In this document: one piece after another, positions 50,018 through 58,614 of the stretch
Numbering within the stretch: the stretch's first letter is position 1
Layout: every line of letters begins with the position of its first letter
From: Acidimicrobiales bacterium
GTDB lineage: Bacteria; Actinomycetota; Acidimicrobiia; Acidimicrobiales; Iamiaceae
DNA: 64,000 bases
Direction of reading: 5' to 3'
NCBI GenBank assembly: GCA_035547835.1
Contig: DASZTW010000008.1
Span: 62,001-126,000 of the forward strand
The notes under the pieces: model-generated
What the model saw: only the letters and a program-made list of their open reading frames with translations
What the model was told of the DNA's origin: nothing
Database searches by the model: none
Position numbers and translations under genes: made by a program

Positions 50018-51163
50018 ATGACCATGGAGTTCGGACTGTTCATCGGCGGCTGGGTGCCCGACTACCTCGACGGGCGCGACGACGCGCACGAGCACGAGCG
50101 GTTGCTCAACGAGGTGCGAGTCGCCGTGGCGGGCGACCGGTCCGGCTGGAAGTACGTGTGGGTCACCGAGCACCACTTCCTCACGGAGTACAGCCACATC
50201 TCGGCCAACGAGATCGTGATGCCGCACATCCTGGCCAAGACCGAGCGCATCCGTGTCGCGTCGGGGATCATCAACGTCACGCCGCCGGTCAACCACCCGG
50301 CTCGCATCGCCGAGCGGGTGGCGATGCTCGATCACCTGTCGGGCGGGCGGTTCGACTTCGGCACCGGCCGGGGCTCGTCGACCACCGAACAAGGTGGTTT
50401 CGGCATCCAGGACCCCGACCTGACGCGCGACATGTTCGACGAGGTCATGCCCGAGTTCCGCAAGATGTGGGCGCAGGACTCGTACTCGTTCGAGGGCCGC
50501 TTCTTCGCGATGCCCGAGCGCAACGTGCTGCCCAAGCCGTACGTCAAGCCGCATCCGCCGATGTGGGTCGCAGCGGGGAACCCCGAGACGTTCCAGAAGG
50601 CCGGTGAGCTCGGCCTCGGTGTCATCTGCTTCACGGGCGGGTCGCCCGACAAGATGCGCGGGCTGGTCGAGACGTACAAGGAGGCGGTGGCCGACGCCAA
50701 GCCGGTGGGCGACTACGTCAACGACAACGTGGCGGTCACGACCAACTTCTTGTGCCTGAACGACGGCGACCGCGCCCGCGACCTGATGACCCACTCGCGC
50801 AACGGTCGCCAGCAGAGCCTCGTGTTCAAGTACCTCGACACCTTCCCGAAGCCGCCGATGGTGCCCGACTGGCCCATCGAGATCCCGGACCCCACGCTCG
50901 AGCAGCTCGAGGCCGGGTTCGAGAAGGGCACCTCGATCGTCGGCAGCCCCGACGACTGCGCCGAGGCGTTGGCCAAGTGGGACGGCATCGGCGTCGACCA
51001 GCTCATCATGGGCCCCACCGGCACCACTTGGCCGATCGAGGTGGTCGAGGAGTCCGTGGAGCTGTTCGGCAACCAGGTGATCCCCAAGTTCGACGCGAGC
51101 CCCGACGAGGCACGCGCCGTCCGCTTCCGTCGCGAGGCCGCCGAGCGTCTCGGCCTGGCCTGA
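50018..51163 (+). CDS. Luciferase-like (LLM) flavin monooxygenase
   Basis: A 381-residue TIM-barrel flavin/F420-dependent enzyme. Family marks are WVTEHHFLTEYSH, RIRVASGIINVTPPVNHPARIAERVAMLDHLSGGRFDFGTGRGSS and the C-terminal GSPDDCAEALAKWDGIGVDQLIMGPTG. Such proteins use FMNH2 and oxygen, or F420, and in actinobacteria are frequent in hydrophobic-compound degradation. ATG 50018 and 50024 are both possible starts; no strong ribosome site is visible. The gap 49964-50017 is unusually AT-rich for this window (TTACGTAATTGCTATGCT) and probably holds the promoter. Confidence 0.9.
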   Translation: MTMEFGLFIGGWVPDYLDGRDDAHEHERLLNEVRVAVAGDRSGWKYVWVTEHHFLTEYSHISANEIVMPHILAKTERIRVASGIINVTPPVNHPARIAERVAMLDHLSGGRFDFGTGRGSSTTEQGGFGIQDPDLTRDMFDEVMPEFRKMWAQDSYSFEGRFFAMPERNVLPKPYVKPHPPMWVAAGNPETFQKAGELGLGVICFTGGSPDKMRGLVETYKEAVADAKPVGDYVNDNVAVTTNFLCLNDGDRARDLMTHSRNGRQQSLVFKYLDTFPKPPMVPDWPIEIPDPTLEQLEAGFEKGTSIVGSPDDCAEALAKWDGIGVDQLIMGPTGTTWPIEVVEESVELFGNQVIPKFDASPDEARAVRFRREAAERLGLA

Positions 51164-51249
51164 GCGTCTCGGTTTCCGCCGGGCCACCGGGTCGTTCAGC
51201 CGGCTTCCCACGTTCGACTGGCGCGTTCGTCATCCATCGCGTACATTCT

Positions 51250-51267
51250 TGGTAACGCGCGTTGCCA
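51250..51267. promoter_or_regulatory. Palindromic operator before the FAD oxidoreductase
   Basis: TGGTAACGCGCGTTGCCA is an 18-base inverted repeat with one mismatched pair (T/G at positions 4 and 15). It lies 30 bp upstream of the GTG start at 51298, in a 134-bp gap. The binding factor is unknown. Confidence 0.5.
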
Positions 51268-51297
51268 GATCTTCGCGCCAGGGATCCGGGAGCCAGG

Positions 51298-52749
51298 GTG
51301 ACGGAACAGGTCGTGATCGTCGGCGGCGGCATCGGTGGGCTGGGCTCTGCCCTGTTGCTCAGCCGCGCCGGCCACCAGGTGACGGTGCTCGACCGTGACG
51401 ACCTCACCGCCCGCCCCGACCCCGACGCCGCGTTCGAAGGTGAGCGGCGCGGCGCCCCGCAGGTCCGCCACACGCACGGCTTCCTGGCCCGCCTCACCGG
51501 CGTGCTGCGCGAGCACTTCGCGGACGTGCTCGACGACCTCCACGACGCGGGGGCGTACGAGGTGGGCCTCGAGGGCCCGGCCGAGGACCCCCGCGCCAAC
51601 CCCGAAGAGCCCCGGATCCTGATCGCCCGCCGGACGACGCTCGAGTGGGCGCTGCGCCGGGCCGTCGCCACCGACGGTCGTATCGAGTGCCGTTCGGGCG
51701 TGGCGGCCGAGTCGCTCGCCGGCGACCCTGCGTCGGACGGCGCGCCTGCGGTGGTGCGCGGCGTGCGCCTGTCGGGCGAGGGTGCCGACGCTGCCGAGGT
51801 GCTCGACGCCGACACCGTGATCGCCGCGGGTGGCCGCCGTCAGAACGTGCCGGCGCTCCTCGCCCCGCTCGGGGTCACGATCACCGAGGCCGAAGAGGAC
51901 ACGGGGATCATCTACCTCACCCGCTGGTACCGGCACCGCGAGGGATGGGTCCCCGATGGTGAGGCCAAGCTGGCCGGCGACCTCGGGTTCGTGAAGTACC
52001 TCGTGATCCCCGGTGACGCCGGCACGATCTCCGCCACGCTGGCGATCCCGTCGAACGACCGCGAGGTGCGGGCCGCGCTGCTCGACGGTGATCGCTTCGA
52101 CCGCGCCGTGGCGATGCTGCCGGGTCCCGACCACGTCATGGCCGACGGCGTCGACGCACCGATCGGACCGGTGAACCCGATGGGCGGTCTGGTCAACCGC
52201 ATCCGCACGTTCGTCGACGCCGGCGGTGCGCCGCTGGTGACGGGTCTGCACGCGGTCGGCGACGCACACACGTGCACGAACCCGTTCTACGGCCGCGGGT
52301 GCTCGCTCGCGCTGGTGCAGGCCTGCCTGCTCGCCGACGCGTTCGCCGCCCACCCCGACGACGCAGCGGCGCGGGTCGCGGCGTATGAGGCGGCCAGCCG
52401 GCGCGACGTCGAGCCCTGGTACCACGTGTCGGGCGCGACCGACTCGTTCGGCCGGGCCGCGGCCCGTCGACGCCAAGGCGGCGAGGGCGACGCCGACATC
52501 GCCGGCGACGGTGACGACAGCGGGCAGCTCGCCCTCGCGATGCGTGCCGTGATCCTCGGGGGCGCCACCGATCCGGTGATCGGCCAAGGCGTGTGGAAGG
52601 TGATGAACATGCTGGCCACCCCCGACCAGTTGTTCCTCGACCCGGAGTTCATGAGCCGTGTCCAGGCCTTGATGGCCGACCCGGCCGCGCTGGGCGCCGG
52701 GTTCCCCACCGGCCCGGACCGGGCCGAGCTGTTGGCGGCAGTGGCGTGA
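51298..52749 (+). CDS. FAD-dependent oxidoreductase (monooxygenase/GG-reductase-like)
   Basis: A 483-residue flavoprotein. The Rossmann motif is VVIVGGGIGGLGSALLLSRAGHQVTVLDRD (residues 5-34), and the second FAD contact is GLHAVGDAHTCTNPFYGRGCSLALVQA, the GD motif of PHBH-type hydroxylases and geranylgeranyl reductases. RRTTLEWALRR is also typical. The start is GTG 51298 after GGGAGCC. A D-aminoacylase-like and an epoxide-hydrolase-like gene follow in the same direction, probably as an operon. The substrate is unknown. Confidence 0.88.
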   Translation: MTEQVVIVGGGIGGLGSALLLSRAGHQVTVLDRDDLTARPDPDAAFEGERRGAPQVRHTHGFLARLTGVLREHFADVLDDLHDAGAYEVGLEGPAEDPRANPEEPRILIARRTTLEWALRRAVATDGRIECRSGVAAESLAGDPASDGAPAVVRGVRLSGEGADAAEVLDADTVIAAGGRRQNVPALLAPLGVTITEAEEDTGIIYLTRWYRHREGWVPDGEAKLAGDLGFVKYLVIPGDAGTISATLAIPSNDREVRAALLDGDRFDRAVAMLPGPDHVMADGVDAPIGPVNPMGGLVNRIRTFVDAGGAPLVTGLHAVGDAHTCTNPFYGRGCSLALVQACLLADAFAAHPDDAAARVAAYEAASRRDVEPWYHVSGATDSFGRAAARRRQGGEGDADIAGDGDDSGQLALAMRAVILGGATDPVIGQGVWKVMNMLATPDQLFLDPEFMSRVQALMADPAALGAGFPTGPDRAELLAAVA

Positions 52750-52813
52750 CCCGCCACCACCGCGTTCTCGCACCACACGAGGGTCCTCGACCCGCGACAC
52801 CTTGGAGAGTCCC

Positions 52814-54532
52814 ATGCACGATCTCGTGATCCGAGGCGGCAAGGTCGTCGACGGCTCCGGCCAACCGGCCCGCACCGCCGACGTCGCGATCGACGGCGAC
52901 CGCATCGCGGCCGTCGGCAAGGTCGACGAACCGGGCCGCCGGGAGATCGACGCCGACGGGCTGCTCGTCACGCCCGGCTGGGTCGACATCCACACCCACT
53001 ACGACGGCCAGGCCACCTGGGACCCCGAAGTGTCGCCCTCGGGTTGGCATGGCGTGACCACCGTGGTCATGGGCAACTGCGGAGTTGGTTTCGCGCCGGC
53101 CCGTGCGTCCGACCGCGAGTGGCTCATCCAGCTGATGGAAGGCGTGGAGGACATCCCGGGCGCCGCGCTGGCCGAGGGCATGTCGTGGAACTGGGAGTCG
53201 TTCCCTGAGTACCTCGACGAGCTCGACCGCACCGCCCGAGTGCTCGACGTGGCCTCGCTCATGCCGCACGGCGCACTGCGCGCCTACGTCCTCGGCGAAG
53301 GTCGGGCCAACGACGCCGCCACCGCCGAAGAGATCGTGGAGATGGCCAACCTGGCCCGCGAGGGCGTTCTCGCCGGCGCCATCGGTGTGTCGACGACCCG
53401 CACGATGCTGCACCGCGCCAAGGACGGCGAGCTCGCCGCCGGTACCACCGCCGCGGCGGACGAGCTGATCGGCATCGGGGAGGCGCTCGGCAAGGCCGGC
53501 CACCGGGTGTTCTCGGTGGCGAGCGACATGCTCGACCTCGACCACGAGATCGGCTGGATGTCGGAGATCTCCAAGCGAGCCAGCATCCCGGTCACGTACC
53601 AGGTGCTCCAGGCCGACTTCGCCCCTGACTTGTGGCGCGAGTGGATCAACCGGGGTCTCGCCGCCAACCGTCGTGGTGCCTGGCTGGTGCCGCAGGTGGC
53701 CGGCAAGCCGGCGTCGGTTCTGGTCGGCTTCGAGTCGACCTACCACCCGTTTGCCAGCAACCCCGCCTACCAGGCCATCGCCCACCTGCCGTTCGAGGAG
53801 CGCATCGCCAAGCTGCGCACGCCCGAAGTGCGCGAGGCGATCTTGGGCACCGACGTGCCCGCGGGCGGTCTCGAAGCGCTGCTGCTCGCCAGCTTCTCGA
53901 AGTTGTTCCCGCTCGGCGACCCGCCGAACTACGAGCCGTCGCCCGACCAGAGCGTGGAGGCCATCGCCAAGCGCGAGGGCCGCGAGCCGCGCGAGGTGGC
54001 GTACGACCTGATGTTGCGCCAGGACGGCCACGAGCTGCTGTACCTGCCGGTGCTCGGCTACGCCGGCGGGGGTCTCAGCGCTGCGTACGAGATGCTGAAC
54101 CACCCCGGCACCGTGTTGGGGCTCGGCGACGGCGGCGCCCACTGCGGCGTGCTGTGCGACGCGAGCCTGCCCACGTTCATGCTCACCCACTGGGTGCGCG
54201 ACCGTGATCGGGGTGAGCGCCTACCGCTCGAGTACGCAGTCCACCTCCAGACCCGGCGGACGTCGGAGCTGTACGGCTTCCTCGACCGCGGCCTGCTGCA
54301 GCCCGGCTACCTCGCCGATGTCAACGTGATCGACTTCGAGGGCCTGCGCCTCGACCCGCCGGAGATGGTGTACGACCTGCCTGCGGGCGGCAAGCGCCTG
54401 ATCCAGCGAGGCAACGGCTACCGCGCCACCGTCAAGCGCGGCGCCGTGGTCCGCGAGCACGACGAAGCCACCGGCGAGCTGCCCGGGCAGCTGCTCCGTG
54501 GCCCGCAAGCCACCCCGGCGGGGGCAGCCTGA
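52814..54532 (+). CDS. N-acyl-D-amino-acid deacylase family amidohydrolase
   Basis: A 572-residue metal-dependent amidohydrolase. DLVIRGGKVVDGSGQPARTADVAIDGDRI is the N-terminal composite sandwich, VTPGWVDIHTHYDGQ the His-x-His metal motif, TTVVMGNCGVGFAPAR the D-aminoacylase block, and GGAHCGVLCDASLPTFMLTHW the C-terminal metal region. Related proteins hydrolyse N-acyl-D-amino acids or cyclic amides. TTGGAGAG lies upstream of ATG 52814. Its last base overlaps the next start (TGATG), so the two are coupled. Confidence 0.9.
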   Translation: MHDLVIRGGKVVDGSGQPARTADVAIDGDRIAAVGKVDEPGRREIDADGLLVTPGWVDIHTHYDGQATWDPEVSPSGWHGVTTVVMGNCGVGFAPARASDREWLIQLMEGVEDIPGAALAEGMSWNWESFPEYLDELDRTARVLDVASLMPHGALRAYVLGEGRANDAATAEEIVEMANLAREGVLAGAIGVSTTRTMLHRAKDGELAAGTTAAADELIGIGEALGKAGHRVFSVASDMLDLDHEIGWMSEISKRASIPVTYQVLQADFAPDLWREWINRGLAANRRGAWLVPQVAGKPASVLVGFESTYHPFASNPAYQAIAHLPFEERIAKLRTPEVREAILGTDVPAGGLEALLLASFSKLFPLGDPPNYEPSPDQSVEAIAKREGREPREVAYDLMLRQDGHELLYLPVLGYAGGGLSAAYEMLNHPGTVLGLGDGGAHCGVLCDASLPTFMLTHWVRDRDRGERLPLEYAVHLQTRRTSELYGFLDRGLLQPGYLADVNVIDFEGLRLDPPEMVYDLPAGGKRLIQRGNGYRATVKRGAVVREHDEATGELPGQLLRGPQATPAGAA

Positions 54533-55515
54533 TGGCCGATGCACCGACGCAGCGCACCATTGCCACCAACGGGGTGGAGCTCGCGGTGACCGAGGCCGGC
54601 GAGGGGTTCCCGGTGGTGTTCTGCCACGGGTTCCCCGAGCTGGCGTACTCGTGGCGCCACCAGATCCCCGCGGTCGCGGCGGCCGGCTACCACGCCATCG
54701 CCGCCGACCAGCGCGGCTACGGCGGCTCCTCGAAGCCTGCCGAGATCAGCGACTACGACATCATCCACCTCACCGACGACATGCTCGGCCTGCTCGACGC
54801 CCTCGGCGAAGAGAAGGCCGTGTTCGTCGGCCACGACTGGGGTGCACCCGTGGTCTGGGGCCTGTCGCAGCGGGCACCGGAGCGGGTTGCCGCGGTCGTC
54901 GGCATGAGCGTGCCGTTCATCCCGCGCGCCCCCGCCCCGCCCACGCAGCTGTTCAAGGCGATCTTCACCGACACGTTCTTCTACATGCTCTACTTCCAAG
55001 AGCCGGGCGTGGCCGACGCGAACCTCGGCGCGGACCCCGCCGTGACCATGACGCGGTTCTTGTGCGCCATCGGTGGTGAAGCGATCGAAAACAGCGAGGG
55101 CAAGTCGCTCGGCGAGCTCGCGGGCGCGTACGACGGCCGCGGTTTCGTGGAGCGCCTCCCCGAGCCCGACGGCCTGCCCTCGTGGCTCACCCAGGCCGAG
55201 CTCGACCACTACATCGAGGTGTTCACCGAGACCGGCTTCACCGGCGGCCTCAACTGGTACCGCAACCTCGACCGCAACTGGGAGCGCACGCCCGAGCTGG
55301 CGGGCGTGAAGGTGGAGATGCCGGCGTTGTTCATCGGCGGCGCCACCGACCCGGTGCTGATGATGTCGCCGCCATCGATGATGGAAGGCCACGTGACCGA
55401 CTTGCGCGGCTCGGTGATCGTCCCGGGTGCCGGCCACTGGGTGCAACAAGAAGCACCCGACGCGGTGAACAAGGCCCTGCTCGACTTCCTCGGCGGCCTC
55501 GACCTCCCGCGCTGA
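54532..55515 (+). CDS. Alpha/beta hydrolase, epoxide-hydrolase-like
   Basis: A 327-residue alpha/beta-fold hydrolase. HGFPE carries the oxyanion hole, GHDWGAP gives a nucleophilic Asp as in epoxide hydrolases and haloalkane dehalogenases, GATDPV supplies the acid, and GAGHWVQQE the His. SSKPAEISDYDI and FYMLYFQEPGVAD match soluble epoxide hydrolases. It opens epoxides to diols in the cytosol. It is translationally coupled to the D-aminoacylase-like gene. Confidence 0.9.
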   Translation: MADAPTQRTIATNGVELAVTEAGEGFPVVFCHGFPELAYSWRHQIPAVAAAGYHAIAADQRGYGGSSKPAEISDYDIIHLTDDMLGLLDALGEEKAVFVGHDWGAPVVWGLSQRAPERVAAVVGMSVPFIPRAPAPPTQLFKAIFTDTFFYMLYFQEPGVADANLGADPAVTMTRFLCAIGGEAIENSEGKSLGELAGAYDGRGFVERLPEPDGLPSWLTQAELDHYIEVFTETGFTGGLNWYRNLDRNWERTPELAGVKVEMPALFIGGATDPVLMMSPPSMMEGHVTDLRGSVIVPGAGHWVQQEAPDAVNKALLDFLGGLDLPR

Positions 55516-55524
55516 CCATCACCC

Positions 55525-55687
55525 CTGCTGTGCGCACTTCGAACCTGCGCGGTCAGGTCGCCCGAGTCGCGGGTCACCGTTCGGTTCGCCACGCTGTGCC
55601 CGGCGAGCGGGCGCCGTGGTGATGGGTCGGCCTGCCTGATGGCCCGCCTCCTTGCCACCTCCTGGGTGCGCAAGTGCTCACAGCAGG
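55525..55687. repeat. Dispersed palindromic repeat, long form
   Basis: The end CTGCTGTGCGCACTT (55525) and the end AAGTGCTCACAGCAGG (55672-55687) are inverted copies around about 130 bp. The right part (CCACCTCCTGGGTGCGCAAG) keeps the loop region of the short palindromes. It occupies most of the 283-bp gap between the epoxide hydrolase and protease genes; the rest of the gap shows no gene. Confidence 0.75.
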
Positions 55688-55798
55688 AGGACTTCTTGGG
55701 GTGGCTGTCCCCTTGCGGGCGGTCACGGTCGGTGAGGTTGCGGGCACCTGGCGTCGGATCGGGAGGGACCGGGGTCACACGCGGCGAATTGTCTCGCC

Positions 55799-56653
55799 AT
55801 GCGCACCCTGCTCCACCACCGCGCTGCCCGCCTGCTCGCGGCGGCCAGCCTCGTAGCCACCATCGGCGTCCTCGGCGCCGCCCCGACCTCGGTCGCCGCG
55901 CCCACGTGGGCGCCTGCGGCGTCGGCCACCATCCATCCGGGCGTCCAGCTGTTCACCGACGGCGCCCAGTGCACCGCGAACTTCATCTTCTCCGACGGCA
56001 CGAACACCTACATCGGCCAGGCGGCGCACTGCCAGAGCACCGGTGCCTCCACCGACACCGACGGCTGCACCTCCGGCTCACTGCCGCTCGGCACGCCGGT
56101 CGACATCGGTGACACCGGCGTGCAGGGCACGATCGTCTACTCGTCGTGGCTCACCATGCAGGCCAACCACGAGACCGACGCCAATGCGTGCGCATACAAC
56201 GACATCGCGCTCGTCAAGATCCCGGCGAGCGCGGTGGGCCTCGTCAATCCCTCGGTGCCGAGCTTCGGTGGGCCCACCGGTGTCGGCCCGTCGACCACGT
56301 CCGGCCAGCTCGTCTACAGCTACGGCAACTCCGAGCTGCGAGCCGGCATCAGCCTGCTGAGCCCGAAGACGGGCCTCAGCTTCGGCGACCAGGGCAATGG
56401 TTGGAGCCACGAGGTGTACACGCTCACCCCCGGCATCCCCGGCGACTCGGGCAGTGGCTTCCTCAACGCCAACGGCCAGGCCATCGGCGTGCTCAGCACG
56501 CTGACGCTCCTGCCGACCCCGGGCAGCAACAACGTCTCGGACCTCGGCCACATGCTGGCCTACATGCACAGCCACGGCGGCCCGAACGCCCATCTCGTCA
56601 CGGGCACCCAGGCGTTCCACGCGAGCCTGCTCGGGCTCGTCCCGCTCGGCTGA
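55799..56653 (+). CDS. Secreted trypsin-like serine protease
   Basis: A 284-residue exported S1-family protease. A signal peptide of about 33 residues (RLLAAASLVATIGVLGAAPTSVA) leads into a mature domain with the catalytic His in GQAAHC, Asp in YNDIALVKI and Ser in PGDSGSGF. The spacing is that of streptogrisin/chymotrypsin-like enzymes. TFTDGAQCTANFIF is the first strand. No pro-domain of the streptogrisin type is visible. It may have an extracellular degradative role. It converges on the acyl-CoA dehydrogenase with a repeat hairpin between. Confidence 0.88.
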   Translation: MRTLLHHRAARLLAAASLVATIGVLGAAPTSVAAPTWAPAASATIHPGVQLFTDGAQCTANFIFSDGTNTYIGQAAHCQSTGASTDTDGCTSGSLPLGTPVDIGDTGVQGTIVYSSWLTMQANHETDANACAYNDIALVKIPASAVGLVNPSVPSFGGPTGVGPSTTSGQLVYSYGNSELRAGISLLSPKTGLSFGDQGNGWSHEVYTLTPGIPGDSGSGFLNANGQAIGVLSTLTLLPTPGSNNVSDLGHMLAYMHSHGGPNAHLVTGTQAFHASLLGLVPLG

Positions 56654-56732
56654 CGTTCCCGATCCCCCGATCAACGCCCCCGATCGACGGCTCCGGCCGA
56701 TGGTCGGGGGCGTTGCGCGTCCCGACATCCAG

Positions 56733-56781
56733 TGCTGTGAGCACGTACGTCCCTCCTGGGTGGCCAAGTGCTCACAGCAGG
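56733..56781. repeat. Dispersed palindrome between convergent genes
   Basis: TGCTGTGAGCAC (left) and GTGCTCACAGCA (right) are perfect inverted ends around an imperfect centre with CCTCCTGGGTGG, the loop of the family. It sits between the stops of the protease (56653) and acyl-CoA dehydrogenase (56795) genes. Confidence 0.85.
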
Positions 56782-56794
56782 AATGGGGTGGGGG

Positions 56795-57997
56795 TCAGCT
56801 TCGGGGGACGTCCTTCCAGGGCAGGTCCTTGTCGGAGCGGGGCTCGCCGGGCAGGCCCAGCACCCGCTCGCCGAGGATGTTGCGTTGGATCTCCGACGTG
56901 CCGCCCTCGATCGAGTTCGCCCGCGACCGAAGGAACATCTTGCGTGCCGACCCGGGCGGGCCGGTGAGCCCGAGGGCCTCGCTGCGGGTGTGGGAGTACT
57001 CGTAGCCGGTCTGGCCGGCGGCGCCGAGCAAGTCGACGCACAGCTCGTAAATGGCCTTGTTGACCTCAGCGAACATCAGCTTGGCGATCGACCCTTCGGG
57101 CCCGGGGTTGCCCGCCTTGCGGTTCTGGCCGGCGCGCACGTTGGTGAGGCGCAGCGCCTCGGCCTCGATCCACAGCCGGACCAGCCGGTCGCGGGTGGCC
57201 GGATCGTGCTGGAGGACTTCGTCCCGCCAGATCCGTACCGCTTCCGCGATGGAGCCCGAGCCGCGCGGCGGGAGGCCGCCGCCACCGCCGCCGATGGTGG
57301 TCCGCTCGTTGGACAGCGTGGTCATGGCCACGCGCCATCCGTCGCCGACGTCGCCGATGCGGTCCGCGTCGGGGACCCGAACCTCGGTGAGGTACACCTC
57401 GTTGAACTCGGCCTCGCCGGTGATCTGAAAGAGGGGGCGGACCTCGACGCCGGGTGCATGCATGTCGAGCGCGAAGTACGTCAGGCCCTTGTGCTTGGGC
57501 ACGTCGGGGTCGGTGCGGGTGACCAACATGCCGCGGTCGGCCAAGTGCGCCAAGGTGTTCCACACCTTCTGGCCGGTGATCACCCACTCGTCGCCGTCGC
57601 GCACCGCACGGGTCGACAAGCTCGCCAGATCGGAGCCGGAACCAGGCTCGCTGAACAGCTGGCACCACACGTCCTCGGCGGTGAACATCCGCCGCAACAG
57701 CCGACCTCGCAGCTCGTCGCTGCCGTGGCTGACCACCGTCGGGCCGGCGAGCGTGAGGCCGAAGAAGTGATCCGATCCGGGTGCCGGGAGGCCCGCGGCG
57801 CGCAACCGCTCGTCGACTTCGCGCTGGCGGCTCGGGGGAAGACCGAGGCCGCCCCAACCCGCGGGGAAGTGCACCCATGCCAGCCCCAGGTCGTACTGGC
57901 GACCTCGCACTTCGATGGGATCCGCCGTGGCGGGGTCGACCTCTGAGAGGAGCTGATCGAGGCGGTCCGACACGATGTCGGTGCTGGTCGTGGTCAT
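56795..57997 (-). CDS. Acyl-CoA dehydrogenase
   Basis: A 400-residue acyl-CoA dehydrogenase. Marks are CQLFSEPGSGSDLASLSTRAV, ITGQKVWNTLAHLADRGMLVTRTDPDVPKHKGLTYFALDM and the C-terminal SIEGGTSEIQRNILGERVLGLPGEP. The last block and the DPDVPKHKGL string closely match the second module of the fused enzyme at 7982-10219, so they belong to the same actinobacterial steroid/long-chain FadE branch. A Gly-rich loop (GGGGGGLPPRGSG) lies near residue 235. It stands alone, divergent from the encapsulin operon. Confidence 0.93.
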   Translation of the reverse strand: MTTTSTDIVSDRLDQLLSEVDPATADPIEVRGRQYDLGLAWVHFPAGWGGLGLPPSRQREVDERLRAAGLPAPGSDHFFGLTLAGPTVVSHGSDELRGRLLRRMFTAEDVWCQLFSEPGSGSDLASLSTRAVRDGDEWVITGQKVWNTLAHLADRGMLVTRTDPDVPKHKGLTYFALDMHAPGVEVRPLFQITGEAEFNEVYLTEVRVPDADRIGDVGDGWRVAMTTLSNERTTIGGGGGGLPPRGSGSIAEAVRIWRDEVLQHDPATRDRLVRLWIEAEALRLTNVRAGQNRKAGNPGPEGSIAKLMFAEVNKAIYELCVDLLGAAGQTGYEYSHTRSEALGLTGPPGSARKMFLRSRANSIEGGTSEIQRNILGERVLGLPGEPRSDKDLPWKDVPRS

Positions 57998-58104
57998 GTG
58001 TTGACGGTACCGCCGCAGCGCGGGTTGGTGCCTCCCGGCGTCGGCCGTGTCGCTCGACCGTTATGGTGAGTTGGTCCGAACGTCCGAGCCGCGAGGAGGC
58101 ATGC

Positions 58105-58557
58105 ATGGCCAGCGAGGGCTACCACGAGCCGGTCGACCGGCTCCGTCCTCAGACCATTGACCACCACCGGGCGCTGCAGTCGTTGATCGAAGAGCTCGAG
58201 GCGGTCGACTGGTATGACCAGCGCGTCGATGCCACCGACGATCCCGAGCTCGCCCAAGTGCTGGCGCACAACCGCGACGAGGAGAAGGAGCACGCGGCGA
58301 TGACCCTCGAATGGCTGCGCCGCCGCGACCCCAAGCTCGACGAGCAGCTCCGCACGTACCTGTTCACCGAAGGCTCGATACTCGGCATCGAGCACGTCGG
58401 CGACGAAGGCGCGGCGGGCGACGGCGAGCCCGGCGACACCGCTGGCGCAGCATCGTCCGGCGCGCCGACCGACGGCAGCCTCGGGCTCGGCTCCTTGCGC
58501 GACTCCGACGCCATCCGCACGGCCGGGCTCGTGCCCTGGACCCATCCGTCTCCGTAA
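58105..58557 (+). CDS. Encapsulated ferritin (EncFtn) cargo protein
   Basis: A 150-residue iron-oxidising cargo of an encapsulin nanocompartment. The two-helix ferroxidase half contains Glu29, Glu30, Glu32, Trp36 and Tyr37 in one helix and Glu59, Glu60 and His63 in DEEKEH, the residues that form the dimeric iron site in Rhodospirillum rubrum EncFtn (shifted by two). After an Ala/Gly-rich linker comes the encapsulin-targeting peptide DGSLGLGSLRD at about 123-133. Unusually, another 17 residues (SDAIRTAGLVPWTHPSP) follow it, whereas the peptide normally ends the protein. ATG 58105 has GAGGAGG upstream. The shell gene follows 57 bp later. Confidence 0.93.
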   Translation: MASEGYHEPVDRLRPQTIDHHRALQSLIEELEAVDWYDQRVDATDDPELAQVLAHNRDEEKEHAAMTLEWLRRRDPKLDEQLRTYLFTEGSILGIEHVGDEGAAGDGEPGDTAGAASSGAPTDGSLGLGSLRDSDAIRTAGLVPWTHPSP

Positions 58558-58614
58558 TCGAGCCGTGCGCCTTGCCCACCCGCTCGAGCCCTTGATCCGA
58601 GGAGCCCTGCACCG

